Assembly (NCBI RefSeq): GCF_035784015.1
Contig: NZ_JALKOW010000001.1
Strand: one strand, 5' to 3'
Length of the DNA: 64,000 nucleotides
From: Comamonas sp009360615
GTDB taxonomy: Bacteria; Pseudomonadota; Gammaproteobacteria; Burkholderiales; Burkholderiaceae_C
A program made the translations under genes and the position numbers. The notes under the pieces are model-generated. The model searched no databases, was not told the origin of the DNA, and saw only the letters and a list, made by a program, of their open reading frames with translations. Shown piece after piece: positions 11,477 through 19,814 of this stretch (positions are counted from its first letter, which is position 1; the number at the start of each line of letters is the position of its first letter).

Positions 11477-12229
11477 ATGTGGAACGAGGGCTGGATGGCT
11501 GCGGCGGCGATTGCGGTGTTTGGACTGGCGGGTTGTGTCAAAGGCGTGGTGGGACTGGGGCTGCCCACGGTTTCCATGGCATTGCTGGCGGTGTTCATGC
11601 CGCCTGCGCAGGCGGCGGCTCTGCTGCTGTTGCCCTCGCTGGTGACCAATCTGGTGCAGATGCGGCCCGTGGCCGGCTTGCGAGCCTTGCTGCAGAGACT
11701 GGGCTGGATGCAGGCGGGCATTGTGCTCGGTACGCTGGGCGGTGTGGCCCTCTGGGGCGGAGTCGGCAGCCTGCCTGCGGCCAGGCCGGCGCTGGGCCTG
11801 GCGCTGGTGACGTATGCCCTCTGGGGGCTGTCGGGTCTGCGCTGGCAGACGCCGGCGCCGCACCAGGCATGGCTGGGGGCAGCATGCGGCCTGCTGACGG
11901 GCGCCATCACGGCGGTGACCGGTGTCTTTGTCGTGCCTGCCGTGGCCTTTTTGCAGTCGCTGCGCCTGTCCCGTCCCGCGCTCATGCAGGCCATGGGCAT
12001 GTGCTTTACCACTTCCACGCTGGCCCTGGGAGCCGGTTTGCTCTGGCAGGGTCAGGGCCTGGGTGCGCAGGATATGGGACCGGGACTGCTGGCTTCGGCC
12101 CTGATGCTGATTCCGGCGCTGGCCGGCATGCACTGGGGCGAGTTGCTGCGCGAAAAGCTCTCGCCCGGGCTTTTCAGAACGCTGCTGATGCTCAGTCTGC
12201 TGGCGCTGGGGATCCACCTGTGCTTCTGA
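11477..12229 (+). CDS. TSUP (TauE/SafE) family permease
   Basis: 250 residues, eight or so hydrophobic helices, with the family opening 'AGCVKGVVGLGLPTVSMALLAVFM' and the inner repeat near 'GLLTGAITAVTGVFVVPAVAFLQSL'. TSUP permeases export or import sulfite, sulfoacetate and other organosulfur or carboxylate anions across the inner membrane; the substrate here is not known. AAGGA at 11465 and the ATG at 11477 fit well; a TTG at 11471 is an alternative. Divergent LysR gene upstream suggests inducible expression. Confidence 0.88.
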   Translation: MWNEGWMAAAAIAVFGLAGCVKGVVGLGLPTVSMALLAVFMPPAQAAALLLLPSLVTNLVQMRPVAGLRALLQRLGWMQAGIVLGTLGGVALWGGVGSLPAARPALGLALVTYALWGLSGLRWQTPAPHQAWLGAACGLLTGAITAVTGVFVVPAVAFLQSLRLSRPALMQAMGMCFTTSTLALGAGLLWQGQGLGAQDMGPGLLASALMLIPALAGMHWGELLREKLSPGLFRTLLMLSLLALGIHLCF

Positions 12230-12301
12230 GTGGCCGGGGCCGCAGCGACATGGCCGCCGCCCCGGCATTCGCGAAGCGGGTGACAATGTCGTCAGGGGCG
12301 G

Positions 12302-12889
12302 TTACAGCCGGAAGACCTTGACGGCATGGCCGCGCTCGACTTCCCGGTGCTGCTGGCTGCGCAGGCGCTGCGCCTGCCCTTCGCTGCGCGCATTGTGCTG
12401 CGCCAGCTTGATGGCCAGCAGCTCGCGCGCCAGCCGCTTGTTGGCATGCTGGCTGCGTTCGCTCATGACCTTGACAGCCATCCCGCTGGGCACATGCAGG
12501 GCATGGACGGCCGAGTCCGTGGTGTTGACATGCTGGCCGCCCTTGCCTGAAGCCTTGCAGGACTGGAACTGGATCTCGCCGTCCATGGCCAGCTGGCGCG
12601 GCGGCTCGCAGCGCTGCACGGCGACGAACCAGTTCTTGCGCGGATGCCGGGGCCGGAAGGGGCCGGCGAAGATCCACTGGATGGTGCCCAGCCATTCGCG
12701 CAGTGCGGGCGTCTCGCGCTCGCAGCGCAGCAGCACCGACCGGCAGCCGGCCGGGGTGCGGAACTCCTCCAGCACCTCGACCGCGAGATCCTCGGCGGCG
12801 CAGGCCTGCAGCAGCTGACGCAGCGTCAGCTGCAGCGCGTATTCGCACTCGGCGGGACCATGGGCCGAGCTCAGTTGCATCAGCAGCAT
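12302..12889 (-). CDS. prfH: peptide chain release factor homolog PrfH
   Basis: 195 residues, a short class-I release-factor relative lacking the codon-recognition domain of RF1/RF2. The catalytic loop 'SGKGGQHVNTTDSAV' has GGQ at 117-119. PrfH is known to free peptides from ribosomes whose 16S rRNA was cut in the decoding centre, so that RtcB can religate the rRNA. Its ATG at 12889 overlaps the rtcB stop by 10 bases, so it is translationally coupled and the pair is a true operon. A much longer in-frame reading exists but is the reverse of rtcB coding and is rejected. Confidence 0.93.
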   Translation of the reverse strand: MLLMQLSSAHGPAECEYALQLTLRQLLQACAAEDLAVEVLEEFRTPAGCRSVLLRCERETPALREWLGTIQWIFAGPFRPRHPRKNWFVAVQRCEPPRQLAMDGEIQFQSCKASGKGGQHVNTTDSAVHALHVPSGMAVKVMSERSQHANKRLARELLAIKLAQHNARSEGQAQRLRSQQHREVERGHAVKVFRL

Positions 12890-14034
12890 TGCAGGGCTCC
12901 CTTCTTGTAGGTCAGCAGGGGCTTGAGGCGCGCGACCCGCTCCACCAGGCCGGCCTCCTGCAGGCTGGCGACCACGGCGTCCACATCCTTGTAGGCCTGC
13001 GGGGCCTCCTCGTAGACCAGCTCGCGGTCGGCGCAGACCACGGCGCTGCCAAAGCGCGTGCGCAGCAGCTCGTCCAGCGTGAAGCGGGGCCGCAGCCGCC
13101 CCACGCAGTCTGTGCGCGCCCATTTGCGGCCGGCACCGTGGGCCAGCGAATCCAGGGCCTCATGTCGCCCTGCGACAGGCCGGACCAGATAGCTGTAGTC
13201 GCCGCGCGAACCTGGAATGACGACCAGACCCTGGTCCGCCGGCGTGGCGCCCTTGCGGTGCAGAAAGCCATTCTGGCCCTGCCAGTGGTGGGACAGCACA
13301 TGGTTGTGCGTGATGTCGAGCACGGCCTCGCCCTGGGTGCGGATCGCGCGCAGCAGGCGCTGGGCGATGCTGCGGCGGTTGAGCTGTGCAAAGCCAACGG
13401 CTGCATCGTGCTGCAACAGGTATTGCATTGCGTCTGCGCTGCCGGCGGCCAGACCGTCGTGGCTGAAGCGCTGCACATGCTCGCGCAATATCGCCCCGCC
13501 CAGGCCGCGCGAGCCGCTGTGCACCATGAGGTGCACGCGCTTTTTGTCGAGCGCGCCTTCCTCGTAGAGCGTCTCGACCTGCTGCAGTTCGGCAAAGTGG
13601 TTGCCGCCGCCAATGGTGCCCAGGCTGTCCTGCAGATACGCTAGGTCGGCCACGCCGCTGGCCTGGGCGATGTGCTCCAGCCGCCCCATGTCCACGGTCT
13701 CCAGCAGCTCCTCAGGCAGAGGGCCCTCGATATTGCCCACGGCCTTTTCGAGCCTGGTGCCCGAGGTCTTGTGCACGGCCAGATCGGTGGCGTAAAGGGA
13801 CATGCCGCAGCCGATGTCGCCACCGACCAGGGCCGGGTAGAAGCGCCCGACCGAGAAGAAGGCCGCGCCCACCGGGTAGCCCCGGCCCGGATGCAGGTCG
13901 GGCAGGCCCACTGCGGCGCGGATGCCGTCCAGATTGGCGGCGGTGGTGTGAAGTTGCTGGATGGCAGCGTCCTCGATCCAGACGCTGCGGTTGGCGAACA
14001 CCTTGACGTAGGTGTCCGAAAAAGAATTGCCCAT
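12880..14034 (-). CDS. rtcB: RNA-splicing ligase RtcB (RtcB2 type, paired with PrfH)
   Basis: 384 residues, near the short RtcB2 length rather than the roughly 410-480 of classical RtcB. Joins 2',3'-cyclic phosphate and 5'-OH RNA ends with GTP and Mn2+. Metal and active-site residues are visible: 'GGDIGCGM' (Asp73, Cys76), 'GGGNHF' (Asn145, His146), 'HSGSRG' (His172), and the histidine that takes GMP in 'SLAHGAGRKW' (His299). It leads prfH by overlap. There is no rtcA and no adjacent sigma-54 activator RtcR, which also separates it from the classical rtcBA operon. Confidence 0.94.
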   Translation of the reverse strand: MGNSFSDTYVKVFANRSVWIEDAAIQQLHTTAANLDGIRAAVGLPDLHPGRGYPVGAAFFSVGRFYPALVGGDIGCGMSLYATDLAVHKTSGTRLEKAVGNIEGPLPEELLETVDMGRLEHIAQASGVADLAYLQDSLGTIGGGNHFAELQQVETLYEEGALDKKRVHLMVHSGSRGLGGAILREHVQRFSHDGLAAGSADAMQYLLQHDAAVGFAQLNRRSIAQRLLRAIRTQGEAVLDITHNHVLSHHWQGQNGFLHRKGATPADQGLVVIPGSRGDYSYLVRPVAGRHEALDSLAHGAGRKWARTDCVGRLRPRFTLDELLRTRFGSAVVCADRELVYEEAPQAYKDVDAVVASLQEAGLVERVARLKPLLTYKKGALQCC

Positions 14035-14127
14035 GAATGGCCCTTGGTCGAATGCATGAAGTCAGCGATGGGGCAGTCGCGACAGGCTCGGCCGAGAGGT
14101 ATCCGGGAATTCACGCGCAACGCAGAG

Positions 14128-14160
14128 CCTGACTCCATGTCGTTGCATGGGTCTGTCAGG
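14128..14160. promoter_or_regulatory. imperfect inverted repeat upstream of rtcB-prfH
   Basis: Both arms read CCTGAC...CCATG: 14128-14139 with one base between the blocks, and the complement of 14146-14160 with four. It lies about 95 bases before the rtcB start and could be an operator. No regulator is adjacent. Confidence 0.3.
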
Positions 14161-14363
14161 GTCTGCAGCGTGGCGGGAAGCGCTGGAAGGCTTCAGGCGT
14201 GCACGACTGCAAAGGGATGTATCGTCCGGGACATGGCTCTCTCCTTTGCGTGGGTGGGAAAGCGCGCAATCCGTCGTGGATTGCGGCAAGGAAAGGCATG
14301 CTATGGACTGGCGGGCCACGGCGCAAGCTGTGCGGGTCCGAGCGTTGTGGATTGGCCACAGAT

Positions 14364-14396
14364 AGAAAAGCCCCGCAGGCCATGCCAGCGGGGCTT
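14364..14396 (-). terminator. terminator of the tolQRA cluster
   Basis: A perfect 9-bp stem (14368-14376 with 14388-14396) followed on the minus strand by TTTTCTAT, 29 bases after the tolA stop. Its presence shows that tolB and pal are not co-transcribed here. Confidence 0.8.
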
Positions 14397-14424
14397 CGGG
14401 GGGAGACGCGGCTGCAGTCCCGCG

Positions 14425-15549
14425 TCAGTCCTGGGGTCGGAAGCCGATGACCAGATCCGACGGCACCTTGCCGTCGATATCGCGCGGCAGCTTGTCGGTC
14501 TTGTGCAGTGCGCGGACCACGGCGTCGTCCCAGGCCGCGTTGCCGCTGGACTTGGAGATCGTGGCGCTGGTGATGGTGCCGTCCGGTGCCGTGCGCACGC
14601 GAACCTCGGCACGCGGATTGCCGCTGACCGCATCGGGGTAGACGATGTTGGGCTTGACGCGCGCTGCCACCTTGGCCGCATAGCCGGCCGACGGGCCGCC
14701 GCTGGCACTGCTGCCCGCACCGCCCGTGCGGCTGCCGCCGCTGCCGGCCTGGTCGCTGCCGCCGGAGCCGCCAGCCAGTCCCTGCAGGCGAGCGAGCTCC
14801 GCCTTGCGACGGTCATCGGCAGCCTTGGCCTCCCTGGCCTCCCTTGCCGCCTTCTCCTTGGCTTCCCTGGCCGCTTTTTCCTTCTCGGCCTTGTCCTTCT
14901 CGGCTTTTTCCTTGGCAGCCTTGTCCCTGGCAGCCTTCTCGGCCTTTTCCTTTTCGGCCTTCTCGGCCTTCTCCTTTTCGGCCTTGTCCCTGGCGGCCTT
15001 GTCGGCTTTTTCCTTTTTCTCGTGCTCGAGCTTTTCCTTGCGTTCCTTTTCCGCCTTTTCAGCCTTCTGCTTTTCCTGCTGCGCCTTCTCGGCCTTTTCC
15101 TTCTCGGCTTTTTCCTTGCGCTCTTTCTCCCGTCGCTCGCGGGCTTCCTGTTCCGCCTTTTCCTTTTTCAGCTGTTCCTGCTTTTTCTTTTTGGCGAGGG
15201 CAATCTCGGCCTCATGATCGTCGTCCTGGGCCTGAGCCTTGGGGGCCGGTGCAGGCGGAGGCAGCGGCGCCACCACGGGCTCCGGCGGAGGCGGCGGTGG
15301 CTCGGGGGCCGGAGCCGGCTCCGGGGTGGGCTCAGGAGCCGCAGCCGGCGGTGCCACGGCGGCTGCCGGGGCGGAGCTGCTCCAGACCTCGGCTTCGACC
15401 ATGGCTTCGTCGGCTTCTTTGGGGGGGCGCACCGTCCACAGCAGGGCCGCGATCAGCAGCCCGTGCGCGGCCAGGGCGAGCGACCATGCGCGCGTCCGCC
15501 CCTTGGGGCGGGGCGGGGCAAACTGATCGCGATCTTGCTGGTTCGGCAT
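14425..15549 (-). CDS. tolA: cell envelope integrity protein TolA
   Basis: 374 residues: a cytoplasmic tip, one membrane helix at about 20-40 ('AWSLALAAHGLLIAALLWTV'), a proline-rich stretch (about 65-105), a very long Lys/Glu/Ala coiled helix (about 110-255) and a C-terminal TolA/TonB domain ('VKPNIVYPDAVSGNPRAEV' onward). TolA carries proton-motive force from TolQR to Pal at the outer membrane. The Glu-Lys-Ala repeats are coding low-complexity, not a DNA element. It is the last gene of ybgC-tolQ-tolR-tolA. Confidence 0.93.
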   Translation of the reverse strand: MPNQQDRDQFAPPRPKGRTRAWSLALAAHGLLIAALLWTVRPPKEADEAMVEAEVWSSSAPAAAVAPPAAAPEPTPEPAPAPEPPPPPPEPVVAPLPPPAPAPKAQAQDDDHEAEIALAKKKKQEQLKKEKAEQEARERREKERKEKAEKEKAEKAQQEKQKAEKAEKERKEKLEHEKKEKADKAARDKAEKEKAEKAEKEKAEKAARDKAAKEKAEKDKAEKEKAAREAKEKAAREAREAKAADDRRKAELARLQGLAGGSGGSDQAGSGGSRTGGAGSSASGGPSAGYAAKVAARVKPNIVYPDAVSGNPRAEVRVRTAPDGTITSATISKSSGNAAWDDAVVRALHKTDKLPRDIDGKVPSDLVIGFRPQD

Positions 15550-15626
15550 GGTGAATGGGGAGTCTGCGCGGGCTGCGGCGTCAAGGCATCAACGTTGCGA
15601 CCGGTGGCAGAGCTTCCTGTAGGGGA

Positions 15627-16058
15627 TCAATTGCTGGAAGAGGAGACAACGCCAAAGGCAATGCGCTTGACGCCGGCCTTGGACAGCGCGGTGTGCGTCT
15701 TCATGACGTCGTCAAAAGGCAGACCCTTGTCGGCGACGATCTGGATGGCGCTGTCCTCGCTCTGGCCCTGCTGCCAGGACTGGGCCAGGCCCTTGAGATC
15801 GTCGAGCTTGACGGTCTGGGTGTTGCTGCCGTTCTTGAACTGGATGCTGCCGTCCTTGTCGAGCAGTACATAGGCAATGTTCTTGGTCGGCGGGCGCGAG
15901 GACTTGCCCGCGCTGGGCACGTTGATGGAGCCGGGCGTGAGCATCGGTGCCGTCACCATGAAGATGATGAGCAGCACCAGCATCACGTCGATGAAGGGCA
16001 CCATGTTGATTTCGTTGACGGTACGGCGATTGCGACCGCGTGAACTCATGGCTGGCAT
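15627..16058 (-). CDS. tolR: TolR, ExbD/TolR family proton-channel subunit
   Basis: 143 residues with one helix 'MVPFIDVMLVLLIIFMVTAPML' whose Asp in 'PFIDVMLVL' is the proton-carrying residue, then a periplasmic domain. Works with TolQ to energise TolA. GGAG 10 bases before ATG 16058 supports this start; ATG 16049 is possible. Confidence 0.94.
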   Translation of the reverse strand: MPAMSSRGRNRRTVNEINMVPFIDVMLVLLIIFMVTAPMLTPGSINVPSAGKSSRPPTKNIAYVLLDKDGSIQFKNGSNTQTVKLDDLKGLAQSWQQGQSEDSAIQIVADKGLPFDDVMKTHTALSKAGVKRIAFGVVSSSSN

Positions 16059-16149
16059 GGGTCACTTACTCCTTGCAAAAAGGTTGCACAGCGCAGGCCG
16101 AAGACACCGAGCAAGCGCCGCCCCACAGCAGGGACTGCCCCGGCGAAGG

Positions 16150-16198
16150 CATCGTCCCCCTCCCGAAGAAGGGGCAAGGCACAAAGCGACTCAGGGGG
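16150..16198. repeat. intergenic repeat (CCCCCTGAG family)
   Basis: On the minus strand it begins CCCCCTGAGTCGC and contains a C-rich/G-rich hairpin (CCCCTTCTTCGGGAGGGG). It lies in the 149-base gap between tolQ and tolR. A sister copy is at 21251-21290. Such elements are scattered in Comamonadaceae genomes. Confidence 0.55.
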
Positions 16199-16207
16199 TG
16201 CTTCATT

Positions 16208-16912
16208 TCAGTGGCCAGAGGCAGAGCTGCTGGCCGTGGCCCCGACATTGCGCTGCAAGATATTCGAGAACTCTTCGATGAAGGTCTCTTCCTGGCTGGC
16301 GATGCGGTCGATGTGGTGGGCGTAGCGGTTGTAGGCCGTCACGGCGGGGATGGCCGCAAACAGGCCCATGGCGGTGGCAACCAGCGCTTCGGCAATGCCG
16401 GGGGCCACGGTGGCCAGCGTGATCTGCTCCATGTTGGCAAAGCCCGTGAAGGCGTGCATCACGCCCCAGACGGTGCCGAACAGGCCCACATAGGGCGAGA
16501 CCGAAGCCACCGTCCCCAGGAACGAGAGTCCGGACTCGATTTCGTCGAGTTCGCGCTGGAAGCTCGCTCGCATGGCACGGCGCGTGCCGTCCATCAGCGT
16601 CGCGACATCGCCGATGCGGCGCTCGCGCAGCTTCTGGTATTCACGCATGCCGCTGGCAAAGATGCGCTGCATGGGACCGCCGGTCTTGGCGTTCTGTGCT
16701 GCGGAGGCGTAGAGGTCGTTGAGGCTGGTGCCCGACCAGAAGTCCTGCTCGAAGTTGTCGTTGAGCGTGCGCACGCGCTTCAAGGTCTGGGCCTTGCGGA
16801 AAATGGTGGCCCAGCTCGCTATGGATGCGATCACCAGGATCAGCATGACCAGTTGCACCACCCAGCTGGCCTGCATGACGAGGCTGAGGATGGACATGTC
16901 TTGGGAGTTCAT
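16208..16912 (-). CDS. tolQ: TolQ, MotA/TolQ/ExbB proton-channel subunit
   Basis: 234 residues: an N-terminal helix ('LSLVMQASWVVQLVMLILVIASIASWATIF'), a cytoplasmic loop and two C-terminal helices around 'SPYVGLFGTVWGVMHAF' and 'GIAEALVATAMGLFAAIPAV', the conserved TolQ/ExbB block. Forms the inner-membrane motor with TolR. ATG 16912 overlaps the ybgC stop by four bases (ATGA), so translation is coupled. The longer in-frame reading to 16999 runs inside ybgC and is not used. Confidence 0.95.
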   Translation of the reverse strand: MNSQDMSILSLVMQASWVVQLVMLILVIASIASWATIFRKAQTLKRVRTLNDNFEQDFWSGTSLNDLYASAAQNAKTGGPMQRIFASGMREYQKLRERRIGDVATLMDGTRRAMRASFQRELDEIESGLSFLGTVASVSPYVGLFGTVWGVMHAFTGFANMEQITLATVAPGIAEALVATAMGLFAAIPAVTAYNRYAHHIDRIASQEETFIEEFSNILQRNVGATASSSASGH

Positions 16913-17388
16913 GAAAGTTGCTCCAGGATATGGTTCGGAATTCTCGCGGGGCGCATGGTCGTGCCATCCACCCACCCAATTCGGATCGAGCCCGTGCACA
17001 GCGGCGTGGACTCTTGGGACTGACTGTCGGAATGCACCAGCAGCGCCTGTTGCTCGATTGTGAGCGAAGCACGGCCGGCACTTTTCAAGCTGGCAGTAAC
17101 AAAGAGTTGGTCATCGAGTCGCGCCGGGTGCTGATATTCCAGCTGCGCAGACGTTACGACAAAGATGCCGCCGGTTTGTTCCCGCAGCTTTTGCTGGGCG
17201 ATGCCCAGCGAGCGAAGCCACTCGGTGCGGGCACGCTCGAAGAACTTGAGGTAGTTGGCATAGAACACGATGCCGCCGGCGTCCGTGTCTTCCCAGTAAA
17301 CGCGCATCGGGAATGTGAACGCCCTGGCGGCGGCGGCTTGCATGGCATCGGCCCTGTCAGGCAAAGGCGCTGGTTGGCTCTGCATCAT
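16909..17388 (-). CDS. ybgC: tol-pal associated acyl-CoA thioesterase YbgC
   Basis: 159 residues, hot-dog fold. The active-site signature 'VYWEDTDAGGIVFYANYLKFFERARTEWL' is intact, with the nucleophilic Asp in 'EDTDAGG'. Hydrolyses short acyl-CoAs or acyl-ACP and is the usual first gene of the tol cluster. The start is one of GTG-ATG-ATG at 17391-17383; ATG 17388 is used. Only seven bases separate it from the aminotransferase stop. Confidence 0.92.
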   Translation of the reverse strand: MMQSQPAPLPDRADAMQAAAARAFTFPMRVYWEDTDAGGIVFYANYLKFFERARTEWLRSLGIAQQKLREQTGGIFVVTSAQLEYQHPARLDDQLFVTASLKSAGRASLTIEQQALLVHSDSQSQESTPLCTGSIRIGWVDGTTMRPARIPNHILEQLS

Positions 17389-17395
17389 CACGGAT

Positions 17396-18589
17396 TCAGC
17401 AGAAGAGCTTTTTCATGCGAGCAATGGCTTCCTGCAGCTGCTCCATGGAGTTGGCGGTGGAAAAGCGCACATAGTTCGCCGTCTCGGCCTGACCGAAGTC
17501 GCGGCCCGGGGTGATGGCCAGGTGAGCCTGGTTCACCAGCGCATAGGCAAAGTCCCAGCTGCCCTTCACGCCGAGCTTTTCGGCGCCAGCGCGGCAGTCG
17601 GCCCAGGCGTAGAAGGCGCCGTCGGGCTTGACGGGAACCGGCAGGCCAATCGATTCGAGGGCCGGGATGAAGTAGTCGCGGCGGGCCTTGAACTCGGCGC
17701 GGCGACGCTCGTATTCGGCGATGCTTTCGGGCTCGAAGCAGGCCAGGGCCGCATATTGCGACACGGTGCTGGCGCAAATGAACAGATGCTGGGCCAGCAT
17801 CTCGACGGGCGCGACCAGCGATTCGGGCACCACCATCCAGCCCAGGCGCCAGCCCGTCATGTTGAAGTATTTGCTGAAGCTGTTGATGGAGATGATGTCG
17901 TCGCCCAGCTTCAGGGCCGATTGGCCGAAGGCTTCGTCGTAGGACAGGCCCAGATAGATTTCGTCGACGATGGTCAGCCCGCCTTTGGCGCGCACGACGT
18001 CGTGGATGCGGCGCAGCTCGTCGGGAGCAATCGAGGTGCCCGTGGGGTTGGAAGGCGAGGCCAGCATCACGCCGCGTGTGCGCTCGCCCCAGGCGGCTTC
18101 CACCTTGGCGGCGCTGAGCTGAAAGCGCTCCGCAGCCGAAGAGGGGATCAGTACCGGCTTGCCCTCGGCCGCCGAGACGAAGTGGCGGTTGCAGGGGTAG
18201 CTGGGGTCGGGCATCAGCACCTCGTCACCCTCGTCGATCAGTGCCAGGCAGGCCAGCTGCAGCGCGGCCGAGGCGCCGGCCGTGATGATGATGCGGCGCG
18301 CCGGCACATCCACGCCGAAGCGGCTGGCATACCAGGCGCTGATGCGCTCGCGCAGCTCGGGCAGGCCCGGTGCCTGGGTGTATTGCGTGCGGCCGTCGCG
18401 GATGGTGCGTTCGGCCGCCTGCTGCACCAGCGGCGGGGCGCTGAAGTCCGGCTCGCCGATGTTCAGATAGATCATGGGCGTGCCGCCGGCGCTGGACTGG
18501 CGGGCCACTTCCTGCGCGTGCTTGGCCATTTCCATGACGTAGAAAGGCTCTATGCGTTGGGCGCGTCGGGAAAGCTCTGTGACGGACAT
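17396..18589 (-). CDS. PLP-dependent class I/II aminotransferase
   Basis: 397 residues. The PLP lysine is in 'SINSFSKYFNMTGWRLGW'; 'ASPSNPTGT', 'VDEIYLGLSYD' and the C-terminal arginine in 'YVRFSTANSMEQLQEAI' are all present, so the enzyme looks active. It is of the aspartate/alanine-like group; the amino donor is not predictable. Start ATG 18589 follows the family. The nusB terminator upstream means its transcript probably starts in between and runs on into ybgC-tolQRA, an arrangement that couples an amino-acid enzyme to the Tol genes. Confidence 0.9.
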   Translation of the reverse strand: MSVTELSRRAQRIEPFYVMEMAKHAQEVARQSSAGGTPMIYLNIGEPDFSAPPLVQQAAERTIRDGRTQYTQAPGLPELRERISAWYASRFGVDVPARRIIITAGASAALQLACLALIDEGDEVLMPDPSYPCNRHFVSAAEGKPVLIPSSAAERFQLSAAKVEAAWGERTRGVMLASPSNPTGTSIAPDELRRIHDVVRAKGGLTIVDEIYLGLSYDEAFGQSALKLGDDIISINSFSKYFNMTGWRLGWMVVPESLVAPVEMLAQHLFICASTVSQYAALACFEPESIAEYERRRAEFKARRDYFIPALESIGLPVPVKPDGAFYAWADCRAGAEKLGVKGSWDFAYALVNQAHLAITPGRDFGQAETANYVRFSTANSMEQLQEAIARMKKLFC

Positions 18590-18673
18590 GGATGAGGGAA
18601 CTCTTTCAATCAATCAGCGTTCGGGAGCAGTCGTGCCGCTGGGGATGCGAGCCGTGCAGCAGCCTTGCGCCCA

Positions 18674-18729
18674 TAAAAAAACTGCAACCAGCCAGCGGGT
18701 GCACGATAGCACCAGCGGCCCGGTTGCAG
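18674..18729 (-). terminator. terminator of ribBX-ribH-nusB
   Basis: An 8-bp stem (18682-18689 with 18722-18729) holding an inner hairpin, followed on the minus strand by seven T. It closes the riboflavin/nusB operon. Confidence 0.8.
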
Positions 18730-18796
18730 TGTTTGCATTGACTATGCATGTGGCGGCGGCAGGGCCGCGCGAGCGCGGCGCTGCGGGTCAAGCGCT

Positions 18797-19333
18797 TCAG
18801 CTGGCAGACTTGTTGGCTCGGTCGTGCGCCACTTCGGTGGCACGCAGTTCGGGGGCTAGCCCGTTGAGCACGGCATTGACGTACTTGTGGCCGTCGGTGC
18901 CGCCGAATTCCTTGGCCAGCTCGATGCACTCGTTGAGCACCACGCGCCAGGGCACGTCGGGACAGTTCTGGAATTCGTACACGCCAATCCACATGCAGGC
19001 ATGCTCGATGGGCGAGATTTCGGTCAGGCCGCGATCGAGCTTGGGCGTGATGAGCGCGTCCAGGGAGGCTTCATGTTCCACGCAGCCGCGCAGCAGCGCG
19101 TCGTAGTGCACCACGTCGGCCTTGTGAAAGCCGGCCAGGTCGCGCGTGAAACGGTCGATGTCGAGCACCGCATTGCGGCCCACGATGTGCTGATACAGCC
19201 CTTGCAGTGCGAACTCTCGCGCACGGCTGCGGTTGGACTTGGAGCCCGCCTTGCGTGCGCCGGTGCTGGTCAGGCCGGTGCGCTTCTGAGGGGGGCGGCG
19301 CGAGCCGGGCTCGCTGGATTGTTCTTCACTCAT
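18797..19333 (-). CDS. nusB: transcription antitermination factor NusB
   Basis: 178 residues. NusB with NusE (S10) binds boxA RNA and supports rRNA antitermination. Family motifs are 'SRAREFALQGLYQ', 'ALITPKLDRGLTEISPIEHACMWIGVYEF' and 'VVLNECIELAKEFGGTDGHKYVNAVLNGLA'. The N-terminal 35 residues are a Ser/Arg/Lys-rich extension longer than in E. coli. ATG 19333 overlaps the ribH stop by eight bases. Confidence 0.96.
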   Translation of the reverse strand: MSEEQSSEPGSRRPPQKRTGLTSTGARKAGSKSNRSRAREFALQGLYQHIVGRNAVLDIDRFTRDLAGFHKADVVHYDALLRGCVEHEASLDALITPKLDRGLTEISPIEHACMWIGVYEFQNCPDVPWRVVLNECIELAKEFGGTDGHKYVNAVLNGLAPELRATEVAHDRANKSAS

Positions 19334-19799
19334 GATCGTCGTAGGAATTGAGCAGATTGGCCATTTCCACGGCGACGCGGGCTGCGTCGCGGCCCTTTTC
19401 GACCTGGCGGGCAATGGCTTGCTCCATGTTTTCTGTGGTGATGATCGCGTTGGCGATCGGCAGCCGGTAGTCCAGGCTCAGGCGTGTCACGCCCGCGCCC
19501 GATTCGTTGGCGACCAGCTCGAAGTGGTATGTCTCCCCACGGATGATGCAGCCCAGCGCCACCAGGGCGTCGTACTGATCGGTGTCGGCCAGTGTCTGCA
19601 GCGCCACGGGCACTTCGAGTGCGCCGGGGACGGTGACATGGTCGATGTTCTCGGTCTTCACACCCAGTGCCAGCAGCTCGTCGCGGCAGGAGGCAAACAG
19701 GGTGTTGGTAATGCTCTCGTTGAAGCGTGCCTGAACGATGCCGATTTTCAGTCCGGCGCCGTTCAGGTTCTGGCCTTGGCCTTTTTCTGCGTTTTGCAT
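19326..19799 (-). CDS. ribH: 6,7-dimethyl-8-ribityllumazine synthase
   Basis: 157 residues. Condenses 5-amino-6-ribitylamino-uracil with dihydroxybutanone phosphate in riboflavin synthesis. Recognised by 'IGIVQARFNESIT', 'VPGALEVPVALQTLA', 'ALVALGCIIRGETYHFELVANES' and 'PIANAIITTENMEQA'. It sits 15 bases after ribBX and overlaps nusB, the standard rib-nus order. Confidence 0.96.
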   Translation of the reverse strand: MQNAEKGQGQNLNGAGLKIGIVQARFNESITNTLFASCRDELLALGVKTENIDHVTVPGALEVPVALQTLADTDQYDALVALGCIIRGETYHFELVANESGAGVTRLSLDYRLPIANAIITTENMEQAIARQVEKGRDAARVAVEMANLLNSYDDHE

Positions 19800-19814
19800 C
19801 TGGTGTTCCGTCTT

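Larger units (their letters stand above)
14035..14424. other. intergenic region between rtcB and tolA
   Basis: About 390 bases without a credible gene. It holds the tolA terminator at its far end and an imperfect inverted repeat at 14128-14160 upstream of rtcB; otherwise nothing recognised. Confidence 0.6.

Noticed and set aside
12890..13123. N-terminal extension of prfH
   Set aside because: The added residues are rtcB sequence in another frame; the ATG at 12889 and its overlap with rtcB fit known PrfH.
14820..15220. Dense short repeats in the sequence
   Set aside because: They encode the Lys-Glu-Ala helix of TolA and are not a DNA repeat array or CRISPR.
13672..15873. 733-codon plus-strand frame across rtcB, tolA and tolR
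   Set aside because: It crosses three real genes and two gene boundaries on the other strand and its Phe/Leu runs are the reverse of TolA Lys/Glu repeats.
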